DNA from: Deinococcus marmoris DSM 12784
GTDB taxonomy: Bacteria; Deinococcota; Deinococci; Deinococcales; Deinococcaceae
Assembly (NCBI RefSeq): GCF_000701405.1
Contig: NZ_JNIV01000010.1
Span: forward strand, 11,845-75,844
Reading direction: 5' to 3'
DNA: 64,000 bases
A program made the translations under genes and the position numbers. How positions within the stretch are numbered: the first letter of the stretch is position 1; each line of letters starts with the position of its first letter. This document shows positions 1-16,179 of the stretch, piece by piece. The notes beneath the pieces were generated by a model, which saw only the letters and a list, made by a program, of their open reading frames with translations, ran no database searches and was not told where the DNA came from.

Positions 1-474
1 GCGCCGGGGCTGTATCCCGCCGAGCGGCGCTGGGCCATTCCGTTCATCGTCGGGGCAGGGCTGTCCTTCCTGGGCGGCGCAGTCTTCGGCTACAAGCTGG
101 TGCTGCCCACGATGGTTCCCTTTCTGGTGGGCTTTCTGGCCGGGGCCGTCACGCCGATCCTGGGGCTGGGCCAGTACATCGGGACCGTCACGACGTTCCT
201 GGTGGCTTTCGGCATCGCCTTCGAGATGCCCATTCTGTCCATCATCCTGACGCGCATTGGTATCGTGAACCACGGCATGCTGCGCAAGGGCTGGCGCATC
301 GCGCTGGTGGCGATCATGGTGGCCGCCGCCGTCATCACGCCCACGCCGGACCCCACCAACATGATGCTGGTGGCCGTGCCGCTGTACGTGCTGTACGAAC
401 TGAGCGTGCTGCTCTCGCGGGCCTTCCGCCTGCCGCCGCCCGAAGAGGAAGAACTGCCTGCGCTGGGCCTGTAA
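1..474 (+). CDS. tatC: Sec-independent protein translocase TatC (3' part)
   Basis: The reading frame is open from the first base of the window, so the N-terminal part lies upstream. TatC is the membrane receptor of the twin-arginine pathway and recognises signal peptides of folded exported proteins. The visible 157 residues begin with PGLYPAERRWAIPF, continue with hydrophobic segments, and carry the family segment around FGIAFEMPILS followed by RKGWRIALVA and TPTPDP, which are characteristic of the last TatC helices. The tail is acidic (PPPEEEELPALGL). A strong rho-independent terminator follows 28 nt after the stop. Identification is secure from conserved motifs; only the start is missing. 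Confidence 0.93.
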   Translation, partial: APGLYPAERRWAIPFIVGAGLSFLGGAVFGYKLVLPTMVPFLVGFLAGAVTPILGLGQYIGTVTTFLVAFGIAFEMPILSIILTRIGIVNHGMLRKGWRIALVAIMVAAAVITPTPDPTNMMLVAVPLYVLYELSVLLSRAFRLPPPEEEELPALGL

Positions 475-501
475 CACGGACTGTAAAGACCTCCCATTCC
501 A

Positions 502-527
502 CCCTCTCCCCACGGAGAGGGCTTTTT
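502..527 (+). terminator. Rho-independent terminator after tatC
   Basis: Perfect 8-bp stem CCCTCTCC/GGAGAGGG (502-509 with 514-521), four-base loop, then CTTTTT. It separates tatC from lgt. Confidence 0.88.
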
Positions 528-625
528 CGTGCTTCTTGGAGAGGGGGGCAAGTGACCCTGCCGGGCGAGGTCCATCGCACATGGGCGTTTCTCACCGTCC
601 AAAAGGCTTAAACTAGCGCCGACTT

Positions 626-1573
<948 letters not shown>

Positions 1574-1591
1574 AACAGCTTCAGAAGAAGA

Positions 1592-1622
1592 GGGCAGCCC
1601 ACGCATACGGGCTGCCCTTTTC
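1592..1622 (+). terminator. Terminator after lgt, possibly bidirectional
   Basis: Nine-base-pair stem GGGCAGCCC/GGGCTGCCC (1592-1600 with 1609-1617) with TTTT after it and an A-rich tract before it. It lies between convergent lgt and the VOC gene. Confidence 0.85.
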
Positions 1623-1630
1623 CATTCTCT

Positions 1631-2470
<840 letters not shown>

Positions 2471-2601
2471 GCCCGCATTTGAGCGCGTGGAAGCTCCCTG
2501 TGAGTCCCAGAGGGTTGAACAGTTCTTTAGGGCTTCCCGTCCGACATCACCCAGATCATCTTCAACACATTCAGACCGCCAGAGCAATGCTGAAACGCCA
2601 A

Positions 2602-2787
<186 letters not shown>

Positions 2788-2819
2788 TAAAACCTCAATC
2801 CAGCAGCGACCAGAAATCT

Positions 2820-3758
<939 letters not shown>

Positions 3759-3767
3759 AACCTGGGC

Positions 3768-3773
3768 AGTATA
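3768..3773 (-). promoter_or_regulatory. -10 box of hemC
   Basis: TATACT on the minus strand, 9 nt before the hemC ATG; implies a leader of only a few nucleotides. Confidence 0.6.
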
Positions 3774-3870
3774 AGGGCTGGGGCGGTCACCGCCTATGCA
3801 CTTTGTCCTTCATACATAAAAGTGGAGCCAACATGCTCCCGAACATGAAACGGTCCTGCCTGCGGCTGGC

Positions 3871-3876
3871 TATGAT
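3871..3876 (+). promoter_or_regulatory. -10 box for leaderless thioesterase mRNA
   Basis: TATGAT exactly 7 nt before the ATG at 3884. This spacing places the transcription start at or next to the start codon and is why 3884 is chosen over the upstream in-frame ATG at 3803. Confidence 0.65.
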
Positions 3877-3883
3877 GCCGGGC

Positions 3884-4477
3884 ATGTCCAGCACCACAGC
3901 AATCGATGCGCCTCAGACTGAAACCCGGGCCACAGACCCCAGTCCACCGCCGCGCACCCGTACCTATTCCTGGCAGGACCCGCTGATCGGCGTGGGGGCC
4001 GTTCCCGGCCTGAGCGGGCTGGAGTACCTGCGCGGCATGGTGCGGGGCGAGTACCCGCCGCCCCCCATCGGGCAGACGCTGGGCTTCAGTATTGGGAATG
4101 AAGAAGATGTGCAGGAGGGCAAGGTGACCTTCCGAATGCGCCCCGAGGAATTCCATTACAACCCGATTGGCAGCGTCCACGGCGGCGTGTACGCCACGCT
4201 GCTGGACTCGGCACTGGGCTGCGCTATTCACACCATGTTGCCCGCCGGGGTGGGCTACACCACCCTGGATCTGGCGGTGAAATACCTGCGCCCGCTGCGC
4301 CTGGGCATGGGCGAGGTCCGCGCGGTGGCCGAGGTGATCAGCGTTTCAAAGCAGGTGGCCACCGCCAGCGCGCAGATCGTCGACGACGCGGGCAAGGTCT
4401 ACGCCACCGCCACCACCACCTGTCTGGTGATGCGGCCCACCCGCAGCTCTCATGCCGAACAGGCTCAGGAGAAATAA
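3884..4477 (+). CDS. PaaI-family hotdog thioesterase
   Basis: A 197-residue hotdog-fold protein of the acyl-CoA thioesterase/PaaI group. The core has FHYNPIGSVHGGVYATLLDSALGCAI, the HGG-containing helix typical of PaaI thioesterases, followed by a strand TTLDLAVKYLRPL and ending with YATATTTCLVM. The first about 50 residues are a polar Pro/Thr-rich extension. Start 3884 is chosen because a TATGAT box lies 7 nt upstream and the preceding 27 codons look unlike the family. The next gene, a second hotdog protein, begins 2 nt after the stop with its ribosome binding site (CAGGAG) inside this gene, so the two are co-transcribed and may form a hetero-oligomer. The substrate is unknown. Confidence 0.85.
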   Translation: MSSTTAIDAPQTETRATDPSPPPRTRTYSWQDPLIGVGAVPGLSGLEYLRGMVRGEYPPPPIGQTLGFSIGNEEDVQEGKVTFRMRPEEFHYNPIGSVHGGVYATLLDSALGCAIHTMLPAGVGYTTLDLAVKYLRPLRLGMGEVRAVAEVISVSKQVATASAQIVDDAGKVYATATTTCLVMRPTRSSHAEQAQEK

Positions 4478-4479
4478 AC

Positions 4480-4938
4480 ATGACCGATCCACAGACCACG
4501 TCTCAACAGACCCCCTCCGATTTCATCCTCGAACAGCTCGGCGGTCAGCGCGGGCTGGTGGAACATCTGGGCATCACGTTTACGGAGGCCAGCGGTTCAA
4601 AAGTGGTGGCGCAGATGCCGGTGGAACCGCGCGTGCATCAGCCCTTCGGCATCCTGCACGGTGGCGCGAGCGTGGTACTGGCCGAGAGTGTCGCCAGTAC
4701 GGGGGCATACCTGAGTGTCCGGGAACGCGGGATGATGGCCGTGGGCCTGGAGATCAACGCCAACCACCTGCGGAGCGCAGTGTCTGGGACGGTCACAGCC
4801 ACCGGAACGCCCATCTTTCAGGGGCGCACCACCGAAGTCTGGAACATCGAGATTACCGACGAGCGCGGCAAGATGGTCTGCATCTCGCGCTGCACGCTGG
4901 CAGTCATTCCTATGCCGGAGGGCGGAAAGGCGGGTTGA
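4480..4938 (+). CDS. PaaI/YdiI-type hotdog thioesterase
   Basis: A 152-residue single-hotdog enzyme, normal for the YdiI/PaaI group that hydrolyses small acyl-CoA or aryl-CoA thioesters. The key segment is HQPFGILHGGASVVLAES, with the HGG motif and a likely catalytic glutamate (LAES). It continues with VGLEINANHLRSAVSG and WNIEITDERGKMVCISR, the two central strands. Second gene of a two-gene thioesterase operon, 2 nt after the first. It converges on the MFS gene with only 6 nt between stops and no obvious terminator. The exact substrate is not inferable. Confidence 0.88.
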   Translation: MTDPQTTSQQTPSDFILEQLGGQRGLVEHLGITFTEASGSKVVAQMPVEPRVHQPFGILHGGASVVLAESVASTGAYLSVRERGMMAVGLEINANHLRSAVSGTVTATGTPIFQGRTTEVWNIEITDERGKMVCISRCTLAVIPMPEGGKAG

Positions 4939-4944
4939 TCCCAG

Positions 4945-6264
<1,320 letters not shown>

Positions 6265-6454
6265 GCGCGCAGTGTAGGGGTGGGTGGGCGTGCCTTCGGG
6301 GGTGACACGGCGGGAGGGTTTTGTGGGCGATGTTCAAAGGATGCCGTCTGCGGTTTAACCCCTCAGTCTGCTTCGCAGCCAGCTCCCCTTAAAGGGAGCC
6401 AAGGAGCGCAGAAGACCGTGCCACACGCCATCTCCTTGCCTCCCTTCTAAGGGG

Positions 6455-6645
6455 CTTGGTGATGCAGACAAGTCTCTCATGTTTGGCTTTACGCTGATTT
6501 TCGCAAGTTGTCATTTTTCTCTGGCTGCGCTGGGACGGCGTCTGCGGTTCCCCCCTCCCAGCCTCCCCCGCAAGGAGGGAGGAGCTAAAAACGCCGTGTT
6601 TATCGGTCTTATCACTTTTATGAGAGAGATCTCTGCATCACCCAG
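6455..6645. mobile_element. 191-bp MITE-like element with 26-bp inverted ends
   Basis: The left end (6455-6480) and the reverse complement of the right end (6620-6645) match at 22 of 26 positions, sharing GGTGATGCAGA and TCTCTCAT. The element is flanked by an exact 11-bp direct repeat, CTTCTAAGGGG (6444-6454 and 6646-6656), which appears as a single site (CTTCTAAGAGG) in the uninterrupted repeat B copy. It has no coding capacity. The 11-bp duplication is compatible with IS4-type transposases, but no helper transposase is identified. Confidence 0.8.
6501..6588. repeat. Repeat C, copy 1, inside the MITE
   Basis: About 88 bp similar to 59296-59384. It holds a hairpin CCTCCC/GGGAGG (6554-6559 with 6577-6582). 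The second copy has CCACCC/GGGTGG, a compensatory change that argues the stem is maintained. Confidence 0.7.
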
Positions 6646-6768
6646 CTTCTAAGGGGAGGTGGCGCGTAGCGCCGGAGGGGTTAACCGTGGGAGCCACCCC
6701 AGAAACCCATGAGGCAAATCCACCCATTCTTCGCCTGTCCCGGAACATTCTTTTCCCCTCTCACCCTG

Positions 6769-6774
6769 TATTCT
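6769..6774 (+). promoter_or_regulatory. -10 box for leaderless small gene
   Basis: TATTCT ends 6 nt before the ATG at 6781. Confidence 0.6.
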
Positions 6775-6780
6775 TGAGGG

Positions 6781-7038
6781 ATGCTGATTCTGGAAGGGAA
6801 ATATGTGGTGCAGCCGAACAAGAAACTGGCGATCTACGCCGAGGGCAAGACGCTGCCCGCTGGGACGCTGGAGAGCGACATCGAGGCGTTACAGAAAAAG
6901 TGCCAGGGCGAGGGCCGCTGCGACGTGCAGGTCAACACCCAGCACGGCATCATGCGCGGAACTTTGATCGAGAAGAAGCCCTACAAGTTTAGCGGCTGGC
7001 ACTTCGAGGGCCATCTGGCCTTCCCGCCCAAAGCCTGA
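6781..7038 (+). CDS. Small conserved-looking protein, 85 aa, unknown function
   Basis: Not recognised. The 85-residue product (MLILEGKYVVQPNKKLAIYA...) has no signal peptide or membrane segment, is rich in lysine, and has two cysteines separated by five residues (KKCQGEGRCDV) that could pair or bind metal. Evidence that it is real: a TATTCT box 6 nt before the ATG, a strong terminator 14 nt after the stop, and GC-rich third positions like its neighbours. It stands alone between the repeat/MITE region and the convergent DUF420 gene. Confidence 0.72.
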   Translation: MLILEGKYVVQPNKKLAIYAEGKTLPAGTLESDIEALQKKCQGEGRCDVQVNTQHGIMRGTLIEKKPYKFSGWHFEGHLAFPPKA

Positions 7039-7052
7039 AGCATTCGCACCTG

Positions 7053-7100
7053 AAAGCGCCGTGCCTTCCCTGGTTTCTCCGGGAGAGCGCGGCGCTTTTT
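7053..7100 (+). terminator. Terminator after the 85-aa gene
   Basis: AAAGCGCCG (7053-7061) pairs with CGGCGCTTT (7090-7098), followed by Ts; the stem extends by three further pairs. Confidence 0.85.
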
Positions 7101-7146
7101 GCTGTCAGTGCAGGCCGTCCAGTGCGGGCTGTTCAGTCTGTGAACG

Positions 7147-7626
7147 CTAGCCCTTGACCACCTCTCCCCACCTTCCCAGCACCAGATAGATGATCCAGCC
7201 AGTCACGGCCACGTACAGCCACACCGGCACGGTCCAGCGCACCCAGGCGCGGTGGCGGTTAAAAAAGGGCAGGGCGGCGGGGGCGTCGATGTTGTTCAGG
7301 TTCCCGGCCCGCTTCAGACCGTTCCAGGCGTTGTACAGCGCCATCAGGGCCAGCGGCAGGTTGGCGGCGGCCAGGATGATGTGGCTGATCAGAAAGACGA
7401 AATACGCGGTGCGCCATTCCTGCGGCCCGGTGAAGACCTTCTCGTAGCCCAGGCCCAGGCGGGTCAGGTAAAGCACCAGAAACACCGCTGCCAGGGCGCT
7501 GGCCGTGAGCATGGCCCGCATGTGCCACACGCGCTCGCCCCTGCGAATGAAGTACACGCCCGCGCACAGGGCGATCCCGCTTAACACGATCATGATGACC
7601 GCCCACTGGTTGATGATTGGTGCCAT
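7147..7626 (-). CDS. DUF420 membrane protein (YozB-like)
   Basis: A 159-residue protein with four hydrophobic segments (residues about 7-25, 38-55, 72-93 and 133-153). The histidine-bearing helix [17 protein letters not shown] and the following NAWNG and [24 protein letters not shown] match the DUF420 family, commonly encoded beside cytochrome oxidase and heme A genes; its biochemical role is unsettled. The start at 7626 was chosen over upstream in-frame codons because a TACACT box (7637-7642 on this strand) lies 10 nt before it and the longer N-terminus is not family-like. It is divergent from ctaA, consistent with a role in oxidase assembly. Confidence 0.87.
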   Translation of the reverse strand: MAPIINQWAVIMIVLSGIALCAGVYFIRRGERVWHMRAMLTASALAAVFLVLYLTRLGLGYEKVFTGPQEWRTAYFVFLISHIILAAANLPLALMALYNAWNGLKRAGNLNNIDAPAALPFFNRHRAWVRWTVPVWLYVAVTGWIIYLVLGRWGEVVKG

Positions 7627-7807
7627 ATCGCCACGGAGTGTAGGGCGGGGGGGGTGGGCGTTATGGCCCGGAAGTCGCAGAGATCCCGGTTCCCCGAGCG
7701 GGAAGGCTGAACTGAGAAGATTCCGGGAGCGGACCCGTCCGGTGTTCTCGCCTGCCATTCCCCACCGGGGGACAATCCGCCGCCGGTAGAGGCGGGTAGA
7801 ATGCCCG

Positions 7808-7813
7808 TATTAT
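7808..7813 (+). promoter_or_regulatory. Possible -10 box of the ctaAB operon
   Basis: TATTAT, with no convincing -35. It would give a leader of about 65 nt containing the hairpin at 7818-7861. Confidence 0.45.
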
Positions 7814-7817
7814 TCGC

Positions 7818-7861
7818 CGTCCGGTTTGTGGCCGCTGCTGTAAGCGGTAAAGAACCGGACG
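7818..7861 (+). promoter_or_regulatory. Structured 5' leader of ctaA: nested hairpin
   Basis: Perfect 9-bp outer stem CGTCCGGTT/AACCGGACG (7818-7826 with 7853-7861), enclosing a second stem CCGCT/AGCGG (7832-7836 with 7843-7847). No T-run follows, so it is not a terminator. It ends just before the purine-rich ribosome binding site (about 7866-7877), a position suited to translational control or mRNA stabilisation. Confidence 0.55.
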
Positions 7862-7882
7862 ATCAAGGGAAGAGGTGAGAAG

Positions 7883-8859
<977 letters not shown>

Positions 8860-8863
<4 letters not shown>

Positions 8864-9783
8864 CCACCACCGGACTCCGGGGAGGCGTGGCGCGGGCTAC
8901 ATGGCGCGATTACCTGTCGCTGACCAAGCCCAAAGTCATTTCGCTGCTGCTGTGGACCACCGTGACGGCCATGTTCATGGCGGCGCGCGGCTGGCCGGGG
9001 CTGTGGCTGCTGGTCGTGGTCAGTGTGGCCGGGTTCATGTCCGCCGGGTCGGCGGGCGTGTTCAACATGATCCTTGACCGCGACATCGATCTCAAGATGG
9101 CCCGCACGGCCAAGCGCCCCACCACCAGCGGCCTGATCAGCTCGCGCGACGCGGCCATTTTCGGGACCACGTTGCAGGTGCTGTCGTTCGTCATGCTGTG
9201 GGTCTGGGGATCGCCGCTGGCCGCGTGGATGAGTCTGGCGGGCTTCGTGACCTACGTGGTCCTCTACACCATGCTGCTCAAGCGGCACACCTGGCACAAC
9301 ATCGTGCTGGGCGGGGCTGCCGGATGTTTCCCGCCGCTGGTGGGCTGGGCCGCCGTCACGGGCGACCTGAACCTGTTCGCGTGGTTTCTGTTCGCCATCA
9401 TCTTCTTCTGGACCCCGGTGCATTTCTGGGCGCTGGCGCTGATGATCAAAGACGAGTACCGCGAGGTCGGCATTCCCATGCTGCCGGTGGTCCACGGCGA
9501 CAAACTGACCGTGGCACAGATCGGCCTGTACGCCATCTACACCGTGGTCCTGTCGCTGATGCCGATCCTTTTGCATGAGGTCGGCGTGATCTACGGTCTC
9601 AGTGCAGCGGCGCTGGGCGTGTGGCTGCTGATTCTCTCCTGGCGGCTGTATAAGCACGTGTTCGCGGGCAACAAGATCGAGCGCAAGGTGGCCGTGCCGC
9701 TGTACCTGTACTCGATGCTGTATCTGGCCATCCTGTTCGTGATGGGCGCGGTGGACCGCATCGTGTTCGCGCATCTGGGCTAA
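8860..9783 (+). CDS. ctaB: Protoheme IX farnesyltransferase (heme O synthase)
   Basis: Adds a farnesyl group to heme b, giving heme O, the substrate of CtaA. The 307-residue UbiA-superfamily protein has the family start [17 protein letters not shown], the metal-diphosphate motif [15 protein letters not shown] (N-x-x-x-D-x-x-x-D), the second motif around [22 protein letters not shown], and [27 protein letters not shown]. Nine membrane helices are expected. The open frame continues 168 codons upstream, but the ATG at 8860, overlapping the ctaA stop in ATGA, is clearly the real start. Confidence 0.96.
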
Positions 9784-10060
9784 AGCACGAATAGCCAGAT
9801 GGGCACGCACAGGAAGTACCGGGCGCGGCAAAGGACACTTGCCCGCCCCCATTTCTGCTTAGATGGGGCCAACGCTTGACCGTTCGGTAAGTCCCGCCTC
9901 TTTTTACTGGACGGGAGCGCGGCAGAACTGGCCCAATCTGCCGCGTGAGGCGTTAAACTGCCGGGGATTCACAGACAGACGAACATGGGCCGCAAAACGC
10001 ACAGCGGCAAGACTCATAGCGCCAGAGCCGGAACACAGGACTTCAGGGCACAGGATAAGG

Positions 10061-10071
10061 AGCGGAAGTTG
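10061..10071 (+). promoter_or_regulatory. Ribosome binding site that decides the ctaC start
   Basis: An AAGGAG sequence (about 10057-10062) lies 6 nt before the TTG at 10069. No comparable site precedes the in-frame ATG at 9985. The interval 9784-10068 otherwise holds a small hairpin (CCCCAT/ATGGGG near 9848-9867) and a possible -10 box TAAACT at 9954-9959. Confidence 0.6.
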
Positions 10072-11378
10072 AATACCAAACACCGTCACAGCGGCCAGTC
10101 TCAGGGGACGCCCCCGCCACACGGGCGGACCCCACACCAGAAGCTGCGGCGCACGCTGAGGACCGCCCTCGCCGCAGGTCTGGGCGTCACGCTCCTGAGC
10201 GGCTGTGGTTCAGAGCAGCTCATCACGTTTGGGGATATGGCGTCGGGCTACAACCGCGAAGTCGCCTTCATGAGCATCTTTGCCATTGCCCTGTCGATCA
10301 TTATTTTCGTGGGCGTGTCCTACGCGCTGTTCTTCACCGTCAACAAGTTCCGCGAGGAAAAGAACACCGCAGAGCCGGCGCAGTTCCACGGCAACAACCG
10401 CCTGGAAATCATTCTGGTGGTGGTGCCGGTGATCATCGTGATGTTCCTGGCGATCCTGACCGTGCGCAGCATGGCGATCCTCAATCCCGTCGCCGACACC
10501 TCCACCAAGATCGACGTGCTGGGCCGTCAGTTCTGGTGGAACTTCTCGTACCCCGAGACCAAGGCGGACGCGGGCGGCACGGTGGCCAACGGCAACGAAA
10601 TGATCATGCCCACCAGGCAGGACGTGGCGCTGACCATCACCAGCGGCGACGTGATCCACGGCTTCTGGGCACCCAACGTCGGGGGACAGCGCGCGGCCAT
10701 GCCCGCCACCCTCAAGACCTGGAACGTGGATACGGACCGCGCCGGCGTGTACCAGGGCAACTGCTCGCAACTGTGCGGCGGCAGCCACGCCAACATGCGT
10801 TACAAGGTGGTGGCGCTGGATCAGGAGCGCTACAACACCTTCCTGGCCGCCGCCAAGGCGTACCGCGCCCCCGAACCCGCCGCAGACAGCGCCGAGGCGC
10901 GTGGCTACGCCATCTTCATGCAGGGCAAGCCGGCCACTGGCGCGCTGGCCTGCGCCGCCTGCCACCGCGTGCAGGGCACGCCCGCAGCCGGAGCGGCTGG
11001 CCCGGACCTGAGTTTCTTCGGCACCCGCCGCACACTGGGCGCGGGCATGTGGGAATTCATGGAAGCGGAAAACCAGTGGGAAACCCCACGGGCCAAAGAG
11101 ATCTTGCACGAGTGGCTCAAGCACAGCCCCCAGGTCAAGCCCGGCAGCCTGATGCCCACCTACGACGGCAGCGAGTATCTGGCAGGCGGCAAGAAGGTCA
11201 AGGGCGGCGTGCTGACCGACGAGGAACTCGACGACGTGGCCGCGTACATCCGCAGCCTGAAACTGCCCGAAGAGGCCAACTACTGGAACGACACGCCCGT
11301 CTACGGTTCACCGGACGCGGCTCAGAATGCTCCCGCAAAGATCGCCAAGACCTCTAGTCCCACACCGGGAGGCAACCA

Positions 11379-11382
<4 letters not shown>
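10069..11382 (+). CDS. ctaC: Cytochrome c oxidase subunit II fused to cytochrome c (caa3 type)
   Basis: Accepts electrons at the CuA centre on the outer face of the membrane and passes them to subunit I. The 437-residue protein has a long polar N-region, a lipobox LLSGC (lipoprotein signal peptide, substrate of Lgt), two transmembrane helices (around [17 protein letters not shown] and [17 protein letters not shown]), the CuA motif [14 protein letters not shown] with its histidine earlier at SGDVIHGFW, and a C-terminal cytochrome c domain with heme motif CAACH and a likely Met ligand at SLMPTYDG. The cytochrome fusion is typical of Thermus/Deinococcus caa3 oxidases. The TTG at 10069 is preferred; the ATG at 9985 is the alternative. 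Confidence 0.93.
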
Positions 11383-13844
<2,462 letters not shown>

Positions 13845-13868
13845 ACAGGTTAAAGAGCAGCAAGAAAC

Positions 13869-13910
13869 GGGAGGCGGGAACGGCAGAGATGCGTTCCCGC
13901 CTCCCTTTTT
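13869..13910 (+). terminator. Terminator of the ctaC-ctaD operon
   Basis: Perfect 13-bp stem GGGAGGCGGGAAC/GTTCCCGCCTCCC (13869-13881 with 13893-13905) followed by TTTTT. Confidence 0.95.
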
Positions 13911-13954
13911 ATCGTGGGGACACCCGCCCACAGCAAACGCCCTAGCCTGGGCGC

Positions 13955-14641
13955 ATGAAATGGCTGACGGGCATCTTGTTGGGAGTGGCACTGATTCTGG
14001 GCGGGCTGCTGTTCGTGCGGCAGGCCAATCCGGGCGTGACGGCGGGAACGGCACTGGACAACCCGGTGACGTTGCCTGCACTGAAGCTGGTGAATGACCG
14101 GGGGCAGGCCACCACGCTGGATCACGGCGACGGGCGAATGCGGCTGGTCTTCTACGGCTTCGTGCGCTGCCCGGACGTCTGCCCCGCAACACTGGCGAGC
14201 CTGAAGAACAGCTACGAACTGCTGAAGCCGGAGCAGCAGCAAAAGCTCCAGATTCAGTTCATCACCGTGGACCCCACTTTTGACACGCCGAAGGTGGTCC
14301 GCGCCTACTTGGACCGTTTTGACCCGGCCTTCACCGGGCTGACGGGTCAGGCAGAGGTCATTGACGAGGCCGCCAGAGACATGTTCGTGGCGAACGTCAA
14401 ACCGCAGCCCGTGATGGTCATGGACCACAGCGCCCACATGGAGACTCCTGACGCCAAGGGCGCGGGGAACGCCGAGGCTGCTGGGGCCGCAGCCACCGAG
14501 GCCGCCCGCATCCACGGCGATCAGGTCAGCGTGGTGGACCCACAGGGCCAGTTTGTACGCGCCTACAGCAACTCGGAAGTGATCAGCGGCGAGTTGCAGC
14601 GTGACCTGCCGGGATTGATTCAGATGTACGGGGGCGGCTGA
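13955..14641 (+). CDS. SCO1/SenC family copper chaperone
   Basis: Delivers copper to, or reduces, the CuA site of cytochrome oxidase subunit II outside the membrane. The 228-residue protein starts with one hydrophobic anchor (residues 4-21) and has a thioredoxin-like fold with the copper motif RCPDVCP (CxxxC) and a downstream histidine in ARIHGDQVSVVDPQG. An inserted segment before that histidine (MVMDHSAHMETPDAKGAG) is Met/His/Ala-rich and unusual; it could bind extra copper. A TAGCCT box lies 6 nt before the ATG. Its place right after the oxidase genes supports the assembly role. Confidence 0.92.
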   Translation: MKWLTGILLGVALILGGLLFVRQANPGVTAGTALDNPVTLPALKLVNDRGQATTLDHGDGRMRLVFYGFVRCPDVCPATLASLKNSYELLKPEQQQKLQIQFITVDPTFDTPKVVRAYLDRFDPAFTGLTGQAEVIDEAARDMFVANVKPQPVMVMDHSAHMETPDAKGAGNAEAAGAAATEAARIHGDQVSVVDPQGQFVRAYSNSEVISGELQRDLPGLIQMYGGG

Positions 14642-14671
14642 GAAAAGCTGGAGACTCACCGGACTCCAAAC

Positions 14672-14707
14672 AGAACCGCCCCAGTCAATGCCGGGGCGGT
14701 TCTTCTC
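14672..14707 (+). terminator. Terminator after the SCO gene
   Basis: Perfect 11-bp stem AGAACCGCCCC/GGGGCGGTTCT (14672-14682 with 14693-14703), then TCTCTT. It also lies just 3' of the convergent Bax-inhibitor gene. Confidence 0.88.
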
Positions 14708-14728
14708 TTACTGCTGGTGGGGCCGGGT

Positions 14729-15421
<693 letters not shown>

Positions 15422-15536
15422 ACGTTCCATGATACGAGACCGGAATGGGAAACGTTCCCGCCCTGACGCCGCCGATCTTAAACGCCCCTTGACCTGGGTC
15501 ATGGCCGTGCCCAGCGCCGTCTGCCACACTCTGGAC

Positions 15537-15773
15537 ATGACCCATATCATCACCAGTCCGTGTATTGGCACCAAGGATCAGGCTTGCACCGAGGTCTGCC
15601 CGGTGGAGTGTATCTACGACGCCGGGGAGATGTACCTGATCCACCCCGACGAGTGCATCGACTGCGGCGCGTGTGTCCCCGCCTGCCCGGTCAGCGCCAT
15701 CTTCCCCGAAGAGGACGTGCCCGCCGGAGAGGAGAGCTTCATCCCCCGCAATTACGAGTTCTTCGGGGTCTGA
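15537..15773 (+). CDS. Seven-iron ferredoxin [3Fe-4S][4Fe-4S]
   Basis: A 78-residue low-potential electron carrier. The first cluster motif is C-x7-C-x3-CP ([14 protein letters not shown], with 11 rather than 8 intervening residues in part) and the second is [13 protein letters not shown]. Length and spacing match the Thermus-type 7Fe ferredoxins. The start at 15537 gives the usual [10 protein letters not shown]-terminus, and a CACACT box sits 6 nt upstream; upstream in-frame codons are discarded. It is followed 4 nt later by a membrane protein gene and then a globin cluster on the same strand. Confidence 0.93.
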   Translation: MTHIITSPCIGTKDQACTEVCPVECIYDAGEMYLIHPDECIDCGACVPACPVSAIFPEEDVPAGEESFIPRNYEFFGV

Positions 15774-15777
15774 GACC

Positions 15778-16179
15778 ATGACGGCACTTGCATTGTTGTC
15801 CGGCCTCAACATCCTGCTGGTGGGCCTGTGGGTGGGCATGTACCTGTTCACCACCTTCGTGGTCAGCCCGGCGTTTACCGAACTGTTCCCGGATGCGGAG
15901 GTGCGCCGCAGCCACCGCCGACTGGTGGGGCGGCATTACGCGCGGGTGAATGGCCCGCTGACCGCCGTGCTGGGTGGGGTGGCGCTGGTCATGATCTTCA
16001 CGGGCGGCGCGGCCCCGGTGTTGTGGGCGGAATTGCTGCTGCTGGCGCTGATCGGCGGGACGGTGGCCCTGCATGTCCGCCGGGCCTCGGTGGCGGGCGC
16101 AACCGTGCCCGGCTGGATCACCAACGTGACGCTGGGAGCCAGCGTGCTGCTGTGCGTCGCCGCCGTGGGGGCCGCGTGA
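15778..16179 (+). CDS. Four-helix integral membrane protein, unknown function
   Basis: A 133-residue hydrophobic protein with four predicted membrane helices (residues about 2-22, 61-76, 79-96 and 112-131) and a basic loop with several His and Arg residues (RRSHRRLVGRHYARVNG). It resembles small DUF4149/CopD-like membrane proteins only in layout and is not confidently assigned. It starts 4 nt after the ferredoxin stop and overlaps the globin gene by 4 nt (GTGA), so it belongs to the same transcript. The histidine pattern would allow heme binding, but that is speculation. Confidence 0.75.
   Translation: MTALALLSGLNILLVGLWVGMYLFTTFVVSPAFTELFPDAEVRRSHRRLVGRHYARVNGPLTAVLGGVALVMIFTGGAAPVLWAELLLLALIGGTVALHVRRASVAGATVPGWITNVTLGASVLLCVAAVGAA

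Larger units (their letters stand above)
6352..6700. repeat. Dispersed repeat B, copy 1, split by a MITE
   Basis: Left part 6352-6454 starts GGTTTAACCCCTC and contains CTGCTTCGCAGCC and GGAGCGCAGAAGACCGT. The right part 6646-6700 ends GGGGTTAACCGTGGGAGCC. The same pieces are contiguous in copy 2 at 24386-24573. Between them sits the inserted element at 6455-6645. Confidence 0.8.

Noticed and set aside
9841..9870. CCCCAT/ATGGGG hairpin after ctaB as a terminator
   Set aside because: No T-run follows and the stem is only 6 bp; left as an unclassified hairpin.
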